Source: DASPTR01 sp041481365 (GTDB lineage: Archaea; Thermoproteota; Bathyarchaeia; Bathyarchaeales; Bathycorpusculaceae). From it: a stretch of 6,529 nt of DNA. A program made the position numbers and the translations under genes. Positions within the stretch are counted from its first letter, which is position 1. Every line of letters begins with the position of its first letter. Below the pieces are notes generated by a model that saw only the letters and a program-made list of their open reading frames with translations, was not told the origin of the DNA and did no database searches. Where the stretch lies: contig JBGPBS010000084.1 of the NCBI GenBank assembly GCA_041481365.1, positions 1 through 6,529 on the forward strand. Direction: 5' to 3'. Shown one piece after another: positions 1-5,995 of this stretch.

Positions 1-2
1 AC

Positions 3-353
3 AAGGGATTAGGTTTTTTGATGGAGATTCTTGAAAAGGAGAAGTTTGACCGCTGCGTGACAGCGGGACCTGTCGTCATGATGAAAGATGTTTCAGAACT
101 CACGAAGCCATTTGGCATTCCGACAATCGTCACTTTGGCGCCCATCATGATTGATGGCATGGGAATGTGTGGCGTTTGCAGGGTAACCGTAGGCGGGAAA
201 ATGAAATTCGGATGCGTCGACGGACCCGAATTTGATGGACACAAGGTGGATTTTGATGAGCTCATAAGTAGGCAACGGATGTTCCTGCCTGAGGAAAGAT
301 TGAGTTCGATTCTTTGGGAACTGCAAGGAGGTTGCAGCTGTGGTCGAAAGTAA
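3..353 (+). CDS. nfnA: Nfn/Sud small subunit, C-terminal part (ferredoxin-NADP reductase-like FAD/NAD/[2Fe-2S] protein)
   Basis: This is the last 116 residues of a gene whose 5' end lies outside the window; the frame is open to the left edge. The family (NfnA/SudB, related to the PyrK electron-transfer subunit of dihydroorotate dehydrogenase) binds FAD, NAD(H) and a [2Fe-2S] cluster and pairs with NfnB/SudA in flavin-based electron bifurcation between NADH, ferredoxin and NADP+. Visible here is the end of the nucleotide-binding domain, with TAGPVVMMK at visible residues 20-28. The cluster segment follows: D51, C56, C59 and C71 (DGMGMCGVC, then C71). In this family an Asp plus three Cys hold the [2Fe-2S] cluster, so D51 is the likely fourth ligand. 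The hallmark CVDGPEFDGH sits at 71-80. The TTG at 18 is internal and not the true start. The gene overlaps nfnB by 14 nt, implying translational coupling. The family is clear; whether the physiological role is Nfn-like or sulfide dehydrogenase-like cannot be told from sequence. Confidence 0.93.
   Translation, partial: KGLGFLMEILEKEKFDRCVTAGPVVMMKDVSELTKPFGIPTIVTLAPIMIDGMGMCGVCRVTVGGKMKFGCVDGPEFDGHKVDFDELISRQRMFLPEERLSSILWELQGGCSCGRK
325..331 (+). promoter_or_regulatory. Shine-Dalgarno for the large subunit gene
   Basis: AAGGAGG lies inside the end of the small-subunit gene, 8 nt before the GTG at 340. It is a near-perfect match to the complement of the 16S 3' end and decides the GTG start. 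That start gives a 14-nt overlap with the upstream gene. Confidence 0.85.
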
Positions 354-1749
354 GCCCAAACTCAAGCCTAAGAAAGAAACAGTGCGGATGCCCAAGCAGG
401 AGCCTAAGATTAGGAGACAGAATTTCAACGAGGTCGCCTTGGGCTACAATGAAGAGCAAGCGCTTGAAGAAGCAAACCGCTGCCTACAATGTCCGAAACC
501 ACAGTGCGTGGCAGGCTGTCCAGTTGGAATCAGCATCCCGGAATTCATCAAGCTGCTGAAAGAGAAAAAATACGAAGAGGCAATCATCAAGATCAAGGAG
601 AAGAACGCTCTACCAGCAATCTGCGGCCGAGTATGCCCCCAAGAAGAACAATGCCAGAAAGTCTGCATCATGGGCAAAGTCGGCGAACCAGTAAGCATCG
701 GTAGACTGGAACGGTGGCTGGCTGACTGGGAAAGAAGCAGAGGAGAGGTCAAAGCAGAGAAGGTTGCCACATCAACAGGCAAGAAAGTCGCAGTAGTCGG
801 CGCTGGACCCGCAGGACTCACTGTGGCAGCAGACCTGGCAAAGCGCGGACACCAAGTCGTAATGTTTGAAGCATTGCACCTGCCAGGGGGCGTGCTAGTC
901 TATGGCATTCCTGAATTTCGCTTGCCTAAGAGCATAGTTCAGGCAGAAGTTGATTATGTTCAGAAGCTGGGCGCAGAACTTCGGCTCGGATACCTCATCG
1001 GAAGAATACACACGATTCCAGAGATGCTCAAAGCAGGGTTCGACGCGGTCTTCATCGGCACGGGAGCAGGACTGCCCGCATTCATGAATGTGCCCGGAGA
1101 AAACCTCGGCGGCATCTACTCCTCAAACGAATTTCTGATAAGAGTCAACCTGATGAAGTCTTACGCTTTTCCAATAACCGACACGCCGATAAGAATCGGC
1201 AAGCACGTTGTGGTCATCGGCGGAGGCAACGTGGCCATGGACTCAGCACGTTCAGCACTGCGCCTAGGCGCCGAAGAAGTCTGCATTGTTTACAGACGCT
1301 CACGCGAGGAACTACCGGCTCGTCAGGAAGAAATCGAGAACGCTGAAGAAGAAGGCATAGTGTGCAAATTCCTAGCCGCGCCAACCAGATTCATCGGCGA
1401 CGAGAAAGGCTGGGTCAAAGCCATGGAATGCATCTGCATGGAGCTGGGCCCCCCAGACGAGTCGGGAAGACGAAGACCCGTCGCTTGCAAAGGATCAGAA
1501 TTCATGATGGACACAGACACGGTCATAGTGGCCATCGGGAGAACGCCGAACCCCATCATACAGAGCACGACCGAGGGCCTGAAAGTGACAAAATGGGGAA
1601 CGATAGTGACAGACAAAAACGGCAACACAAACATCGAGGGAGTCTACGCAGGCGGAGACATAGTTACAGGCGAAGCCACAGTCATAAGCGCCATGGGAGC
1701 AGGCAAGAAAGCCGCACAGGCAATACAAGAATACCTGATGAAGAAATAG
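340..1749 (+). CDS. nfnB: Nfn/Sud large subunit (annotated also as NADPH-dependent glutamate synthase GltA / SudA)
   Basis: This 469-residue cytoplasmic flavoprotein is about the usual length for the family. The N-terminal Fe-S domain carries C48, C51, C56, C60 and then C95, C99, C105, C109, enough for two [4Fe-4S] clusters with one non-Cys ligand. By alignment with dihydropyrimidine dehydrogenase and NfnL, E124 in SIGRLERW sits at the position of that unusual ligand. The FAD-binding Rossmann motif VVGAGPAGL is at 152-160 with E177 closing the strand. LPGGVLVYGIPEFRLPK at 181-197 is typical of the family. The NADPH-binding motif is VVIGGGNVAMD at 291-301, followed by R319/R320, likely 2'-phosphate contacts. 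A closing FAD motif, GVYAGGDIVTG, is at 434-444. The preceding subunit gene makes an electron-bifurcating ferredoxin:NAD(P)H enzyme more likely than a glutamate synthase, because the glutamine-using large GOGAT subunit is not seen here. The start is GTG 340, supported by a strong Shine-Dalgarno. Confidence 0.93.
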   Translation: MVESKPKLKPKKETVRMPKQEPKIRRQNFNEVALGYNEEQALEEANRCLQCPKPQCVAGCPVGISIPEFIKLLKEKKYEEAIIKIKEKNALPAICGRVCPQEEQCQKVCIMGKVGEPVSIGRLERWLADWERSRGEVKAEKVATSTGKKVAVVGAGPAGLTVAADLAKRGHQVVMFEALHLPGGVLVYGIPEFRLPKSIVQAEVDYVQKLGAELRLGYLIGRIHTIPEMLKAGFDAVFIGTGAGLPAFMNVPGENLGGIYSSNEFLIRVNLMKSYAFPITDTPIRIGKHVVVIGGGNVAMDSARSALRLGAEEVCIVYRRSREELPARQEEIENAEEEGIVCKFLAAPTRFIGDEKGWVKAMECICMELGPPDESGRRRPVACKGSEFMMDTDTVIVAIGRTPNPIIQSTTEGLKVTKWGTIVTDKNGNTNIEGVYAGGDIVTGEATVISAMGAGKKAAQAIQEYLMKK

Positions 1750-1770
1750 AGGCATCCGCTCTACAATATT

Positions 1771-1778
1771 CTTAAATT
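1771..1778 (+). promoter_or_regulatory. Probable TATA box of the hypA-hypB unit
   Basis: CTTAAATT is centred about 26 bp before the ATG at 1801, the normal archaeal TATA-to-start distance for a leaderless mRNA. No Shine-Dalgarno precedes that ATG; a run of six T stands directly before it. The T-run could also help end transcripts coming from nfnAB. A purine-rich BRE is not obvious, so this is a moderate call. Confidence 0.5.
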
Positions 1779-1800
1779 GCTCTTGACTGTAGACTTTTTT

Positions 1801-2199
1801 ATGCATGAATGTGCCCTGGCGGAAGCAGTGATTGCTGCTGCCTCACAGATTGCTGAAAAAGAAGGACTCAAAAAAGTCACAGAAGTGAAAATAAGAATCG
1901 GGGAAATGCAACAAATAGAACTGGACATATTCGATTTTGCACTATCACAGCTCAAGCCTGCTAAACTTGAGAAAACAAAATTTGAGCTAAAGACTGAAAA
2001 AGCCGAGCTGAAATGCAGAGCCTGCGGACACGATTGGTCATTCAGCGGGAATAAACTGGACAAAGATCCAGCTGAGGCAATACATTTTGTCCCGGAAGTG
2101 GCACACACGTACATCAAGTGCCCAAATTGCGGAAGCCCAGACTTCGAAATATTCAGGGGACGCGGGATCTGGCTGGAAACCATAAAGGGCGTGAAATGA
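1801..2199 (+). CDS. hypA: HypA, nickel metallochaperone for [NiFe]-hydrogenase maturation
   Basis: HypA delivers Ni2+ to the hydrogenase large subunit in the cytoplasm. The protein is 132 residues when started at the ATG at 1801. A TTG 24 nt upstream is in frame, but the family begins with Met-His-Glu because H2 is a nickel ligand, and here the ATG gives MHECALAEAV exactly. Helices around 4-21 and the RIGEMQQIE strand/turn at 32-40 match the Ni-binding domain. The zinc domain has two CxxC pairs, C72/C75 and C107/C110. Between them is an insertion with IHFVPE at 94-99. As I recall, the Thermococcus HypA has an equivalent His that moves to complete the Ni site when HypB binds, and H95 would be that residue. 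The gene is probably transcribed leaderless from the TATA-like box at 1771. It is followed after three bases by its partner ATPase. The call is secure. Confidence 0.93.
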   Translation: MHECALAEAVIAAASQIAEKEGLKKVTEVKIRIGEMQQIELDIFDFALSQLKPAKLEKTKFELKTEKAELKCRACGHDWSFSGNKLDKDPAEAIHFVPEVAHTYIKCPNCGSPDFEIFRGRGIWLETIKGVK

Positions 2200-2202
2200 A
2201 AC

Positions 2203-2937
2203 TTGGTTGACCCGCGAACCGCAATAGTGAACGAAAGAATGAAGCAGATAACGAATGTCATCGCCGTTTCAAGCGGGAAAGGAGGCGTTGGAAAAAGCCT
2301 CGTAGCCTCAACACTCGCACTTACATTGGCCAAGAAGGGCTGCAAGGTGGGACTCTTCGATCTAGACTTCACGAGTCCATCGACGCACCTGATCTTGGGC
2401 ATTAAACGCGTTCAGCCAAAAGAAGACAAGGGACTGGTGCCACCAAATGTTCACGGAATGGAGTACATGTCAATAATCTACTTCACAGGTGAATATGCTG
2501 CACCCCTAAGGGGCGCTGACGTTTCAAACGCTTTGATCGAACTGCTTTCAATCACAAAATGGGGAAAGCTGGATTTCTTAATCATAGACATGCCGCCAGG
2601 CATCGGAGACGCAACACTCGATCTACTGCGATTGGTCAGAAGAGTGAGATTCCTAATAGTGACGACGCCTTCACAGCTGGCCTTCGAGACTGTTCGAAAA
2701 CTGGCAACACTGCTGAAAGAATTGAAGACCCAAAATGTTGGCATCTTGGAAAACATGAAAATGCTCCCCGATCAGACCGTGAGACAACAGACTCTGAAGC
2801 TGGGTTTCGATTTTCTGGGAGAAATTCCATATGATCCGAAGGTGGAGGAAGCGTTAGGCGATGCAAATATGCTTTTGGAGACAACCTTCGCCAAAACCCT
2901 GAGCCGGGTTATCAGCAGAATTCAATCCCAAGCCTGA
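2203..2937 (+). CDS. hypB: Archaeal-type HypB: Mrp/MinD-family ATPase partner of HypA
   Basis: This 244-residue SIMIBI-class ATPase has the deviant Walker A motif SSGKGGVGKS at 23-32 (signature K26, P-loop K31), DLDFTSPS at 53-60 and the switch II-like IIDMPPG at 127-133. It also has EDKGLVPPNVHG at 74-85 and PLRGADVSNALIELL at 101-115, which resemble the Thermococcus kodakarensis HypB (HypB-AT). That protein is an ATPase unrelated to the classical GTPase HypB; it binds HypA and raises its nickel affinity. General Mrp/NBP35 Fe-S scaffold proteins carry a C-terminal CxxC. This one has only one cysteine (C47) and MKMLPDQTVRQQ where the CxxC would be, so an Fe-S carrier role is unlikely. The TTG start at 2203 is chosen because it follows the hypA stop by three bases and keeps the N-terminal DPR seen in the Thermococcus protein. 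The alternative is GTG 2227. Adjacency to hypA is the main functional support. Confidence 0.85.
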   Translation: MVDPRTAIVNERMKQITNVIAVSSGKGGVGKSLVASTLALTLAKKGCKVGLFDLDFTSPSTHLILGIKRVQPKEDKGLVPPNVHGMEYMSIIYFTGEYAAPLRGADVSNALIELLSITKWGKLDFLIIDMPPGIGDATLDLLRLVRRVRFLIVTTPSQLAFETVRKLATLLKELKTQNVGILENMKMLPDQTVRQQTLKLGFDFLGEIPYDPKVEEALGDANMLLETTFAKTLSRVISRIQSQA

Positions 2938-3036
2938 AATTCCCGGAGAATAATCACTGCTAAAATGATAACACAGGTACGACTGGACAATGCTGCGAAA
3001 GGTCAATTCGGAGCTTCGGAGAAACGCCCACGAATC

Positions 3037-3044
3037 TTTTTATT
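3037..3044 (+). promoter_or_regulatory. Probable TATA box of the HAD gene
   Basis: TTTTTATT, preceded by CGAATC, sits in the gap after hypB. At the normal archaeal distance it would start transcripts near 3065-3068. That leaves a leader of about 25 nt before the expected HAD start around 3092. It argues against the ATGs at 2965 and 3052 as starts, because both would lie upstream of the mRNA end. Confidence 0.45.
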
Positions 3045-3079
3045 CAAGAGCATGAATTGCAAAGCCGAACACAGAACTT

Positions 3080-3085
3080 GGGGGA
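3080..3085 (+). promoter_or_regulatory. Possible Shine-Dalgarno of the HAD gene
   Basis: GGGGGA lies about 6 nt before codon TCG 3092 and is the only Shine-Dalgarno-like purine run ahead of catalytic motif I. It is a partial match to the archaeal consensus. It places the expected initiation codon at about 3090-3098, where no standard start codon exists in the right frame. Confidence 0.35.
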
Positions 3086-3091
3086 TTAGAC

Positions 3092-3862
3092 TCGGGTCCC
3101 GCAAAAGCGGTAATTTTCGACTTCATCGGAATCCTAGTAGAGGTTAAGGGCTACAACCTTGAAGAGTCAACGATGAAACTTTGCAGAGCTATTGTTGGGG
3201 AGGGTTTCAATGTTGATCCTAAATGTTTCCTAGATGCTTACAGCTTGGCACTTGAAAAGTACCAAACCGTCCGTTACCAAGAGTTAATTGAAGTTACAAA
3301 CGCCGTCTGGATTGCGGAAGCACTAAAAAATCTCGGCTTCGACACCAACTCCGAAGATACAAGAATAGGAACAGCTGTCAATGTCTTCTTCAAAGACTAT
3401 TTGAATTCCCTCAGACTCAGAACATGCACAAGAAAATTGCTTCAGAAGACATCGTCAGATTACAAGTTAGGTTTGATCTCAAACTTCACGTATGCCCCAG
3501 TCATACATGCAGGACTGAGAAAACTTGACATAAACCACTTCTTCAATGTAGTCCTTGTTTCAGAAGATGTTGGCTGGCGAAAGCCGCATAAGCAGATATT
3601 TGAAACAGCATTAAGAAGACTGAGAGTCGACGCAGAAGAAACTGTCTACATCGGCGATAGTCCTCAGGAGGATATTAAAGGCGCAAAAACCGTTGGTATG
3701 AAAACAATTTTCATTCCCTCGCAGTTCTATTCAACTGAAAACCTGCTTGAAAGCAAAATGAAGCCTGACATGATGGTGGCAGATGTTTGCGAACTTGCCG
3801 AAAAGCTCCCTCAATTTCTGAGAAATGCAGACCCGTTGAAACATGTATCGGAACTAGATTGA
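3092..3862 (+). CDS. HAD-superfamily hydrolase-like protein, start codon unresolved
   Basis: A HAD subfamily-I protein with an alpha-helical cap, about 256 residues if counted from 3092. Motif I is KAVIFDFIGILVEV (nucleotides 3104-3145), with nucleophile D10 encoded at 3119. Motif II is LISNF with S130. Motif III is RKPHKQIF with K164. Motif IV is VYIGDSPQEDIKGA with G188, D189 and D194. The cap lies roughly at 25-105. The first canonical start in frame is ATG 3173, but beginning there would remove motif I. Back to the stop at 3053-3055 the frame has no ATG, GTG or TTG. I therefore place the 5' end at 3092, where the Shine-Dalgarno-like run points and where TCG is one base from TTG; this is inference. 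Motif I is also unusual: the residue two after the nucleophile is Ile, not the Asp of typical phosphatases, and Thr of 'GT' is Ile. The substrate is unknown. It is separated from hypB by about 150 bp and probably transcribed alone. Confidence 0.75.
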   Translation, partial: SGPAKAVIFDFIGILVEVKGYNLEESTMKLCRAIVGEGFNVDPKCFLDAYSLALEKYQTVRYQELIEVTNAVWIAEALKNLGFDTNSEDTRIGTAVNVFFKDYLNSLRLRTCTRKLLQKTSSDYKLGLISNFTYAPVIHAGLRKLDINHFFNVVLVSEDVGWRKPHKQIFETALRRLRVDAEETVYIGDSPQEDIKGAKTVGMKTIFIPSQFYSTENLLESKMKPDMMVADVCELAEKLPQFLRNADPLKHVSELD

Positions 3863-3961
3863 AGCAGTTTTGTTGTACAGAGAGCATTTATCAGAGTGAC
3901 TCAGGGTTCGAGAAGGTTCCCAAGAAGAAAGGAGTTTGAGTGTTGTTCTAAAGGATTAATT

Positions 3962-3973
3962 CAATGTTCATTG
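3962..3973 (+). repeat. Small inverted repeat CAATG-TT-CATTG
   Basis: Perfect 5-bp arms are separated by TT, extendable to 7-bp arms with one mismatch (TTCAATG/CATTGGA). It lies in the non-coding stretch between the HAD gene and the exporter genes, about 120 bp upstream of the exporter TATA box. It could be a regulator half-site pair, but arms this short arise by chance. The rest of 3863-4084 holds nothing I recognise. Confidence 0.25.
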
Positions 3974-4060
3974 GAAATTCATGCGCTAGACACCTTACGA
4001 CGAATTTGAAGACAATAGCGCACAAGCGAGTCCAAACTTGGAACAGAAGAAGCTTCGCTT

Positions 4061-4071
4061 TTGATATTCAA
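4061..4071 (+). repeat. Small inverted repeat TTGA-TAT-TCAA upstream of exporter promoter
   Basis: An 11-bp perfect dyad (4-bp arms, 3-bp centre) about 14 bp upstream of the BRE/TATA of the exporter operon. The position would suit an activator or repressor site, but the dyad is short and could be chance. Confidence 0.25.
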
Positions 4072-4086
4072 TAGATTAGAGCGTTC

Positions 4087-4101
4087 TGAAAATCTTTATA
4101 T
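4087..4101 (+). promoter_or_regulatory. BRE/TATA promoter of the ABC exporter operon
   Basis: A purine-rich BRE-like TGAAAAT is followed directly by CTTTATAT, the best archaeal promoter match in the window. Transcription should begin near 4120-4126. This lies downstream of the TTG codons at 4061 and 4106, which could otherwise be read as starts for the exporter protein. It therefore supports ATG 4139 as the real start. Confidence 0.65.
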
Positions 4102-4121
4102 CGAATTGAGGGGTTCTGACT

Positions 4122-4142
4122 ATGCCAAGAAGATCAAGATGA
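4122..4142 (+). CDS. Possible leaderless six-codon mini-ORF (MPRRSR) ahead of the exporter
   Basis: ATG 4122 lies at the predicted transcript 5' end and opens a six-codon frame that stops at TGA 4140-4142. The stop overlaps the exporter ATG 4139 as ATGA. Three of its six codons are AGA (Arg). The exporter ATG has no good Shine-Dalgarno, so ribosomes finishing the mini-ORF could re-initiate there. This is inference from layout only; a frame this short may be chance. Confidence 0.3.
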   Translation: MPRRSR

Positions 4143-5995
4143 GTATAGCAAAACCTCTTGTGGATTATGCTAAGTCACTTAAACCGCAGAAGGGTTTCGC
4201 GCAGTCCTTTTCGGCTTTCAAAAGACTTTTGCAGTATCACAGCAGATACCCATGGCACGTCTCGGCAATAGTTGCTCTTGCAGTCATAAGATCCATTCTG
4301 TTCTCGCTCGAACCGCTGTACACCAGCTTAATCATAATCAACGTGATCGGGAGCCCTCCCACTGTTCCATCAAACACTAGCCTCTTACCAGGCTACCTAC
4401 TCGTCATCATACTGGCCGGAATTGGCTACGCCATCACGAACTTCATTCTGACCTACGTGCACGGAATAATGTCCCAATACATAGTGCGAGACATAAGAAC
4501 AGAGTACTACCGTGCGCTCCAGGGCAAATCCTTCAGTTTTTACGATTCTGTGGGAGTTGGCGATCTCACGTCAAGAGCCACCGTGGATCTTCAACTGGTC
4601 GACATGTTTCTGAGAACGTGGCTTGGCACTGTTCTCAACGCTGTCTTCACAACAATCATCATAATTGCGATAATCCTCCCAATAAGCCCGCTCATGACAC
4701 TGATTTCCATGGCCACGATGCCGCTCATCTTCTATTTCACAACGCGCCTCTGGACAGAAACGATGCCCCTCTTCAGAAACATGCAGCTGATCATGGGAAG
4801 ATTGACCTCCTACATACAGCAAAACATCATCGGAATGAAAACAGTCAGGATATTCCGCCGAGAAAAGAATGTTGTTGATGGATTCAAAGAGGTGGAAGAT
4901 ATATACGTGAACACCGCAATCACCGCGGGCAAGATACAGTCAATCTACATGCCGCTCGGTCCAGCGCTACTCACGCTTGGAGCGGCCTTGGTCTACGTAT
5001 ATGCAGGAATTACGCTCGGAGTTCCTTACTCAGCCTTAGCGGTTGAACAAATTGGCTACTTGATTCTCTTTGTCAGATACATGATGAGAATGACCTTTCC
5101 CATAAGGGACGTGAGCCAGACTCTGGGCACGTGGATTGCGGCTTCCGCGGGACTGGAAAGAGTCCAAGAAATGATAGATGCTCCAAGAAACGTTGAAGAT
5201 ATGCCTAACGCCAGAGACGCTAGGATAGAAAAAGGAAAACTTGAGCTGGAAAACGTCACGTTTGGGTACGTGAAAGACAGGCCTGTGCTAAATAAGGTCA
5301 CTTTTACGGTGCAGCCAGGTGAAAAAATAGCGATACTGGGCGCAACAGGGTCCGGAAAAAGCTCTCTGATATACTTAATCCCAAGGTTTTACGACATCCA
5401 AGCGGGCAGCATAAGGATAGATGGCACGGACATCCGCGAATTCAAGCTGGCTTCCCTCAGGCGGCAGATAGGCGTAGTGCTGCAGGATGTTTTCCTGTTT
5501 TCTGGAACGATGAGGGAGAATATTGCCTTCGGTAAGCCTAACGCTTCGATGGATGAAATAGTGCAAGCTGCCAAGTCGGCCAGAATACACGATTTCATTG
5601 AATCCCTTCCATCTGGTTACGACACACCTGTTGGGGAAAGGGGGGTTACGCTTTCGGGGGGTCAGAAGCAGAGAATAACCATAGCGAGAGCGCTCGTGGG
5701 CAACCCGAGGATGCTGATAATGGACGATTCGCTCTCCTTTGTGGACGCGAAGACGGAGCAAGAAATTCAATCCGCAATAGAAGAAGCAACAAAGGCAAGG
5801 ACAACCCTCATAATAGCGCAGAGATTCTCAACGATAAAGACGGCTGAGAAGTTACTGGTCCTTGAGAACGGTTCAGTAGCGGAATTTGGCACACACGAGG
5901 ACCTCATAGCAAAAGATGGCGTTTACAAGAAGGTCTATGAAACCCAGTTTGTCCAAAAAGCTTCACCCATCCTACGGGAAGCAGGTGGTTCCTAG
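4139..5995 (+). CDS. ABC exporter half-transporter, degenerate-site subunit (TM287/LmrC-like)
   Basis: A 618-residue fused membrane/ATPase subunit. Six membrane helices lie at roughly 42-70, 84-112, 160-182, 184-203, 268-292 and 300-320. The outer TM1-TM2 loop contains a possible N-glycosylation sequon, N79-T-S. The ATPase domain runs from about 366 to 600, with A-loop Y377, Walker A GATGSGKSS at 401-409, Q-loop Q449, X-loop VGERG at 498-502 and signature LSGGQ at 505-509. Walker B is MLIMDD at 525-530. D530 replaces the catalytic Glu, and the switch His is Q561 (IIAQRFSTI). This pattern belongs to the non-catalytic half of heterodimeric exporters such as TM287/288. ATG 4139 is chosen because the TATA box lies inside the 26-residue extension that TTG 4061 would add. 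The stop overlaps the next gene by 1 nt. The substrate is unknown; drug or lipid export is typical of the family. Confidence 0.9.
   Translation: MSIAKPLVDYAKSLKPQKGFAQSFSAFKRLLQYHSRYPWHVSAIVALAVIRSILFSLEPLYTSLIIINVIGSPPTVPSNTSLLPGYLLVIILAGIGYAITNFILTYVHGIMSQYIVRDIRTEYYRALQGKSFSFYDSVGVGDLTSRATVDLQLVDMFLRTWLGTVLNAVFTTIIIIAIILPISPLMTLISMATMPLIFYFTTRLWTETMPLFRNMQLIMGRLTSYIQQNIIGMKTVRIFRREKNVVDGFKEVEDIYVNTAITAGKIQSIYMPLGPALLTLGAALVYVYAGITLGVPYSALAVEQIGYLILFVRYMMRMTFPIRDVSQTLGTWIAASAGLERVQEMIDAPRNVEDMPNARDARIEKGKLELENVTFGYVKDRPVLNKVTFTVQPGEKIAILGATGSGKSSLIYLIPRFYDIQAGSIRIDGTDIREFKLASLRRQIGVVLQDVFLFSGTMRENIAFGKPNASMDEIVQAAKSARIHDFIESLPSGYDTPVGERGVTLSGGQKQRITIARALVGNPRMLIMDDSLSFVDAKTEQEIQSAIEEATKARTTLIIAQRFSTIKTAEKLLVLENGSVAEFGTHEDLIAKDGVYKKVYETQFVQKASPILREAGGS
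5983..5989 (+). promoter_or_regulatory. Shine-Dalgarno for the second exporter gene
   Basis: AGGTGGT is 5 nt before the GTG at 5995 and lies within the last codons of the first half-transporter. It supports that GTG as start and tight coupling of the two subunits. Confidence 0.55.

Noticed and set aside
1777..1800. Eight-residue extension of HypA from TTG 1777
   Set aside because: HypA needs Met-His-Glu at its N-terminus for nickel binding, and ATG 1801 provides exactly that.
1761..2402. Long minus-strand frame (213 residues) opposite hypA/hypB
   Set aside because: It is antisense to two clearly conserved genes, is low-complexity Ser/Phe-rich, and has no family features; it is a by-product of the + strand codon pattern.
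2965..3147. Possible 60-residue protein between hypB and the HAD gene
   Set aside because: It resembles no family I know, its ATG lies upstream of the likely promoter at 3037, and its second half reads the HAD motif I region in the wrong frame.
3896..3925. tRNA-like T-arm (GGTTCGA near 3905)
   Set aside because: The flanking bases do not form the 5-bp T stem, and no acceptor or anticodon arm can be built around it.
3896..4009. Short frame (37 residues, GTG start) in the HAD-exporter gap
   Set aside because: No recognisable motif, no Shine-Dalgarno or promoter in a convincing position, and a length easily reached by chance.
4061..4138. N-terminal extension of the first exporter subunit from TTG 4061
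   Set aside because: The BRE/TATA at 4087-4101 lies inside it, so the transcript should begin downstream; ATG 4139 gives a normal exporter N-terminus.
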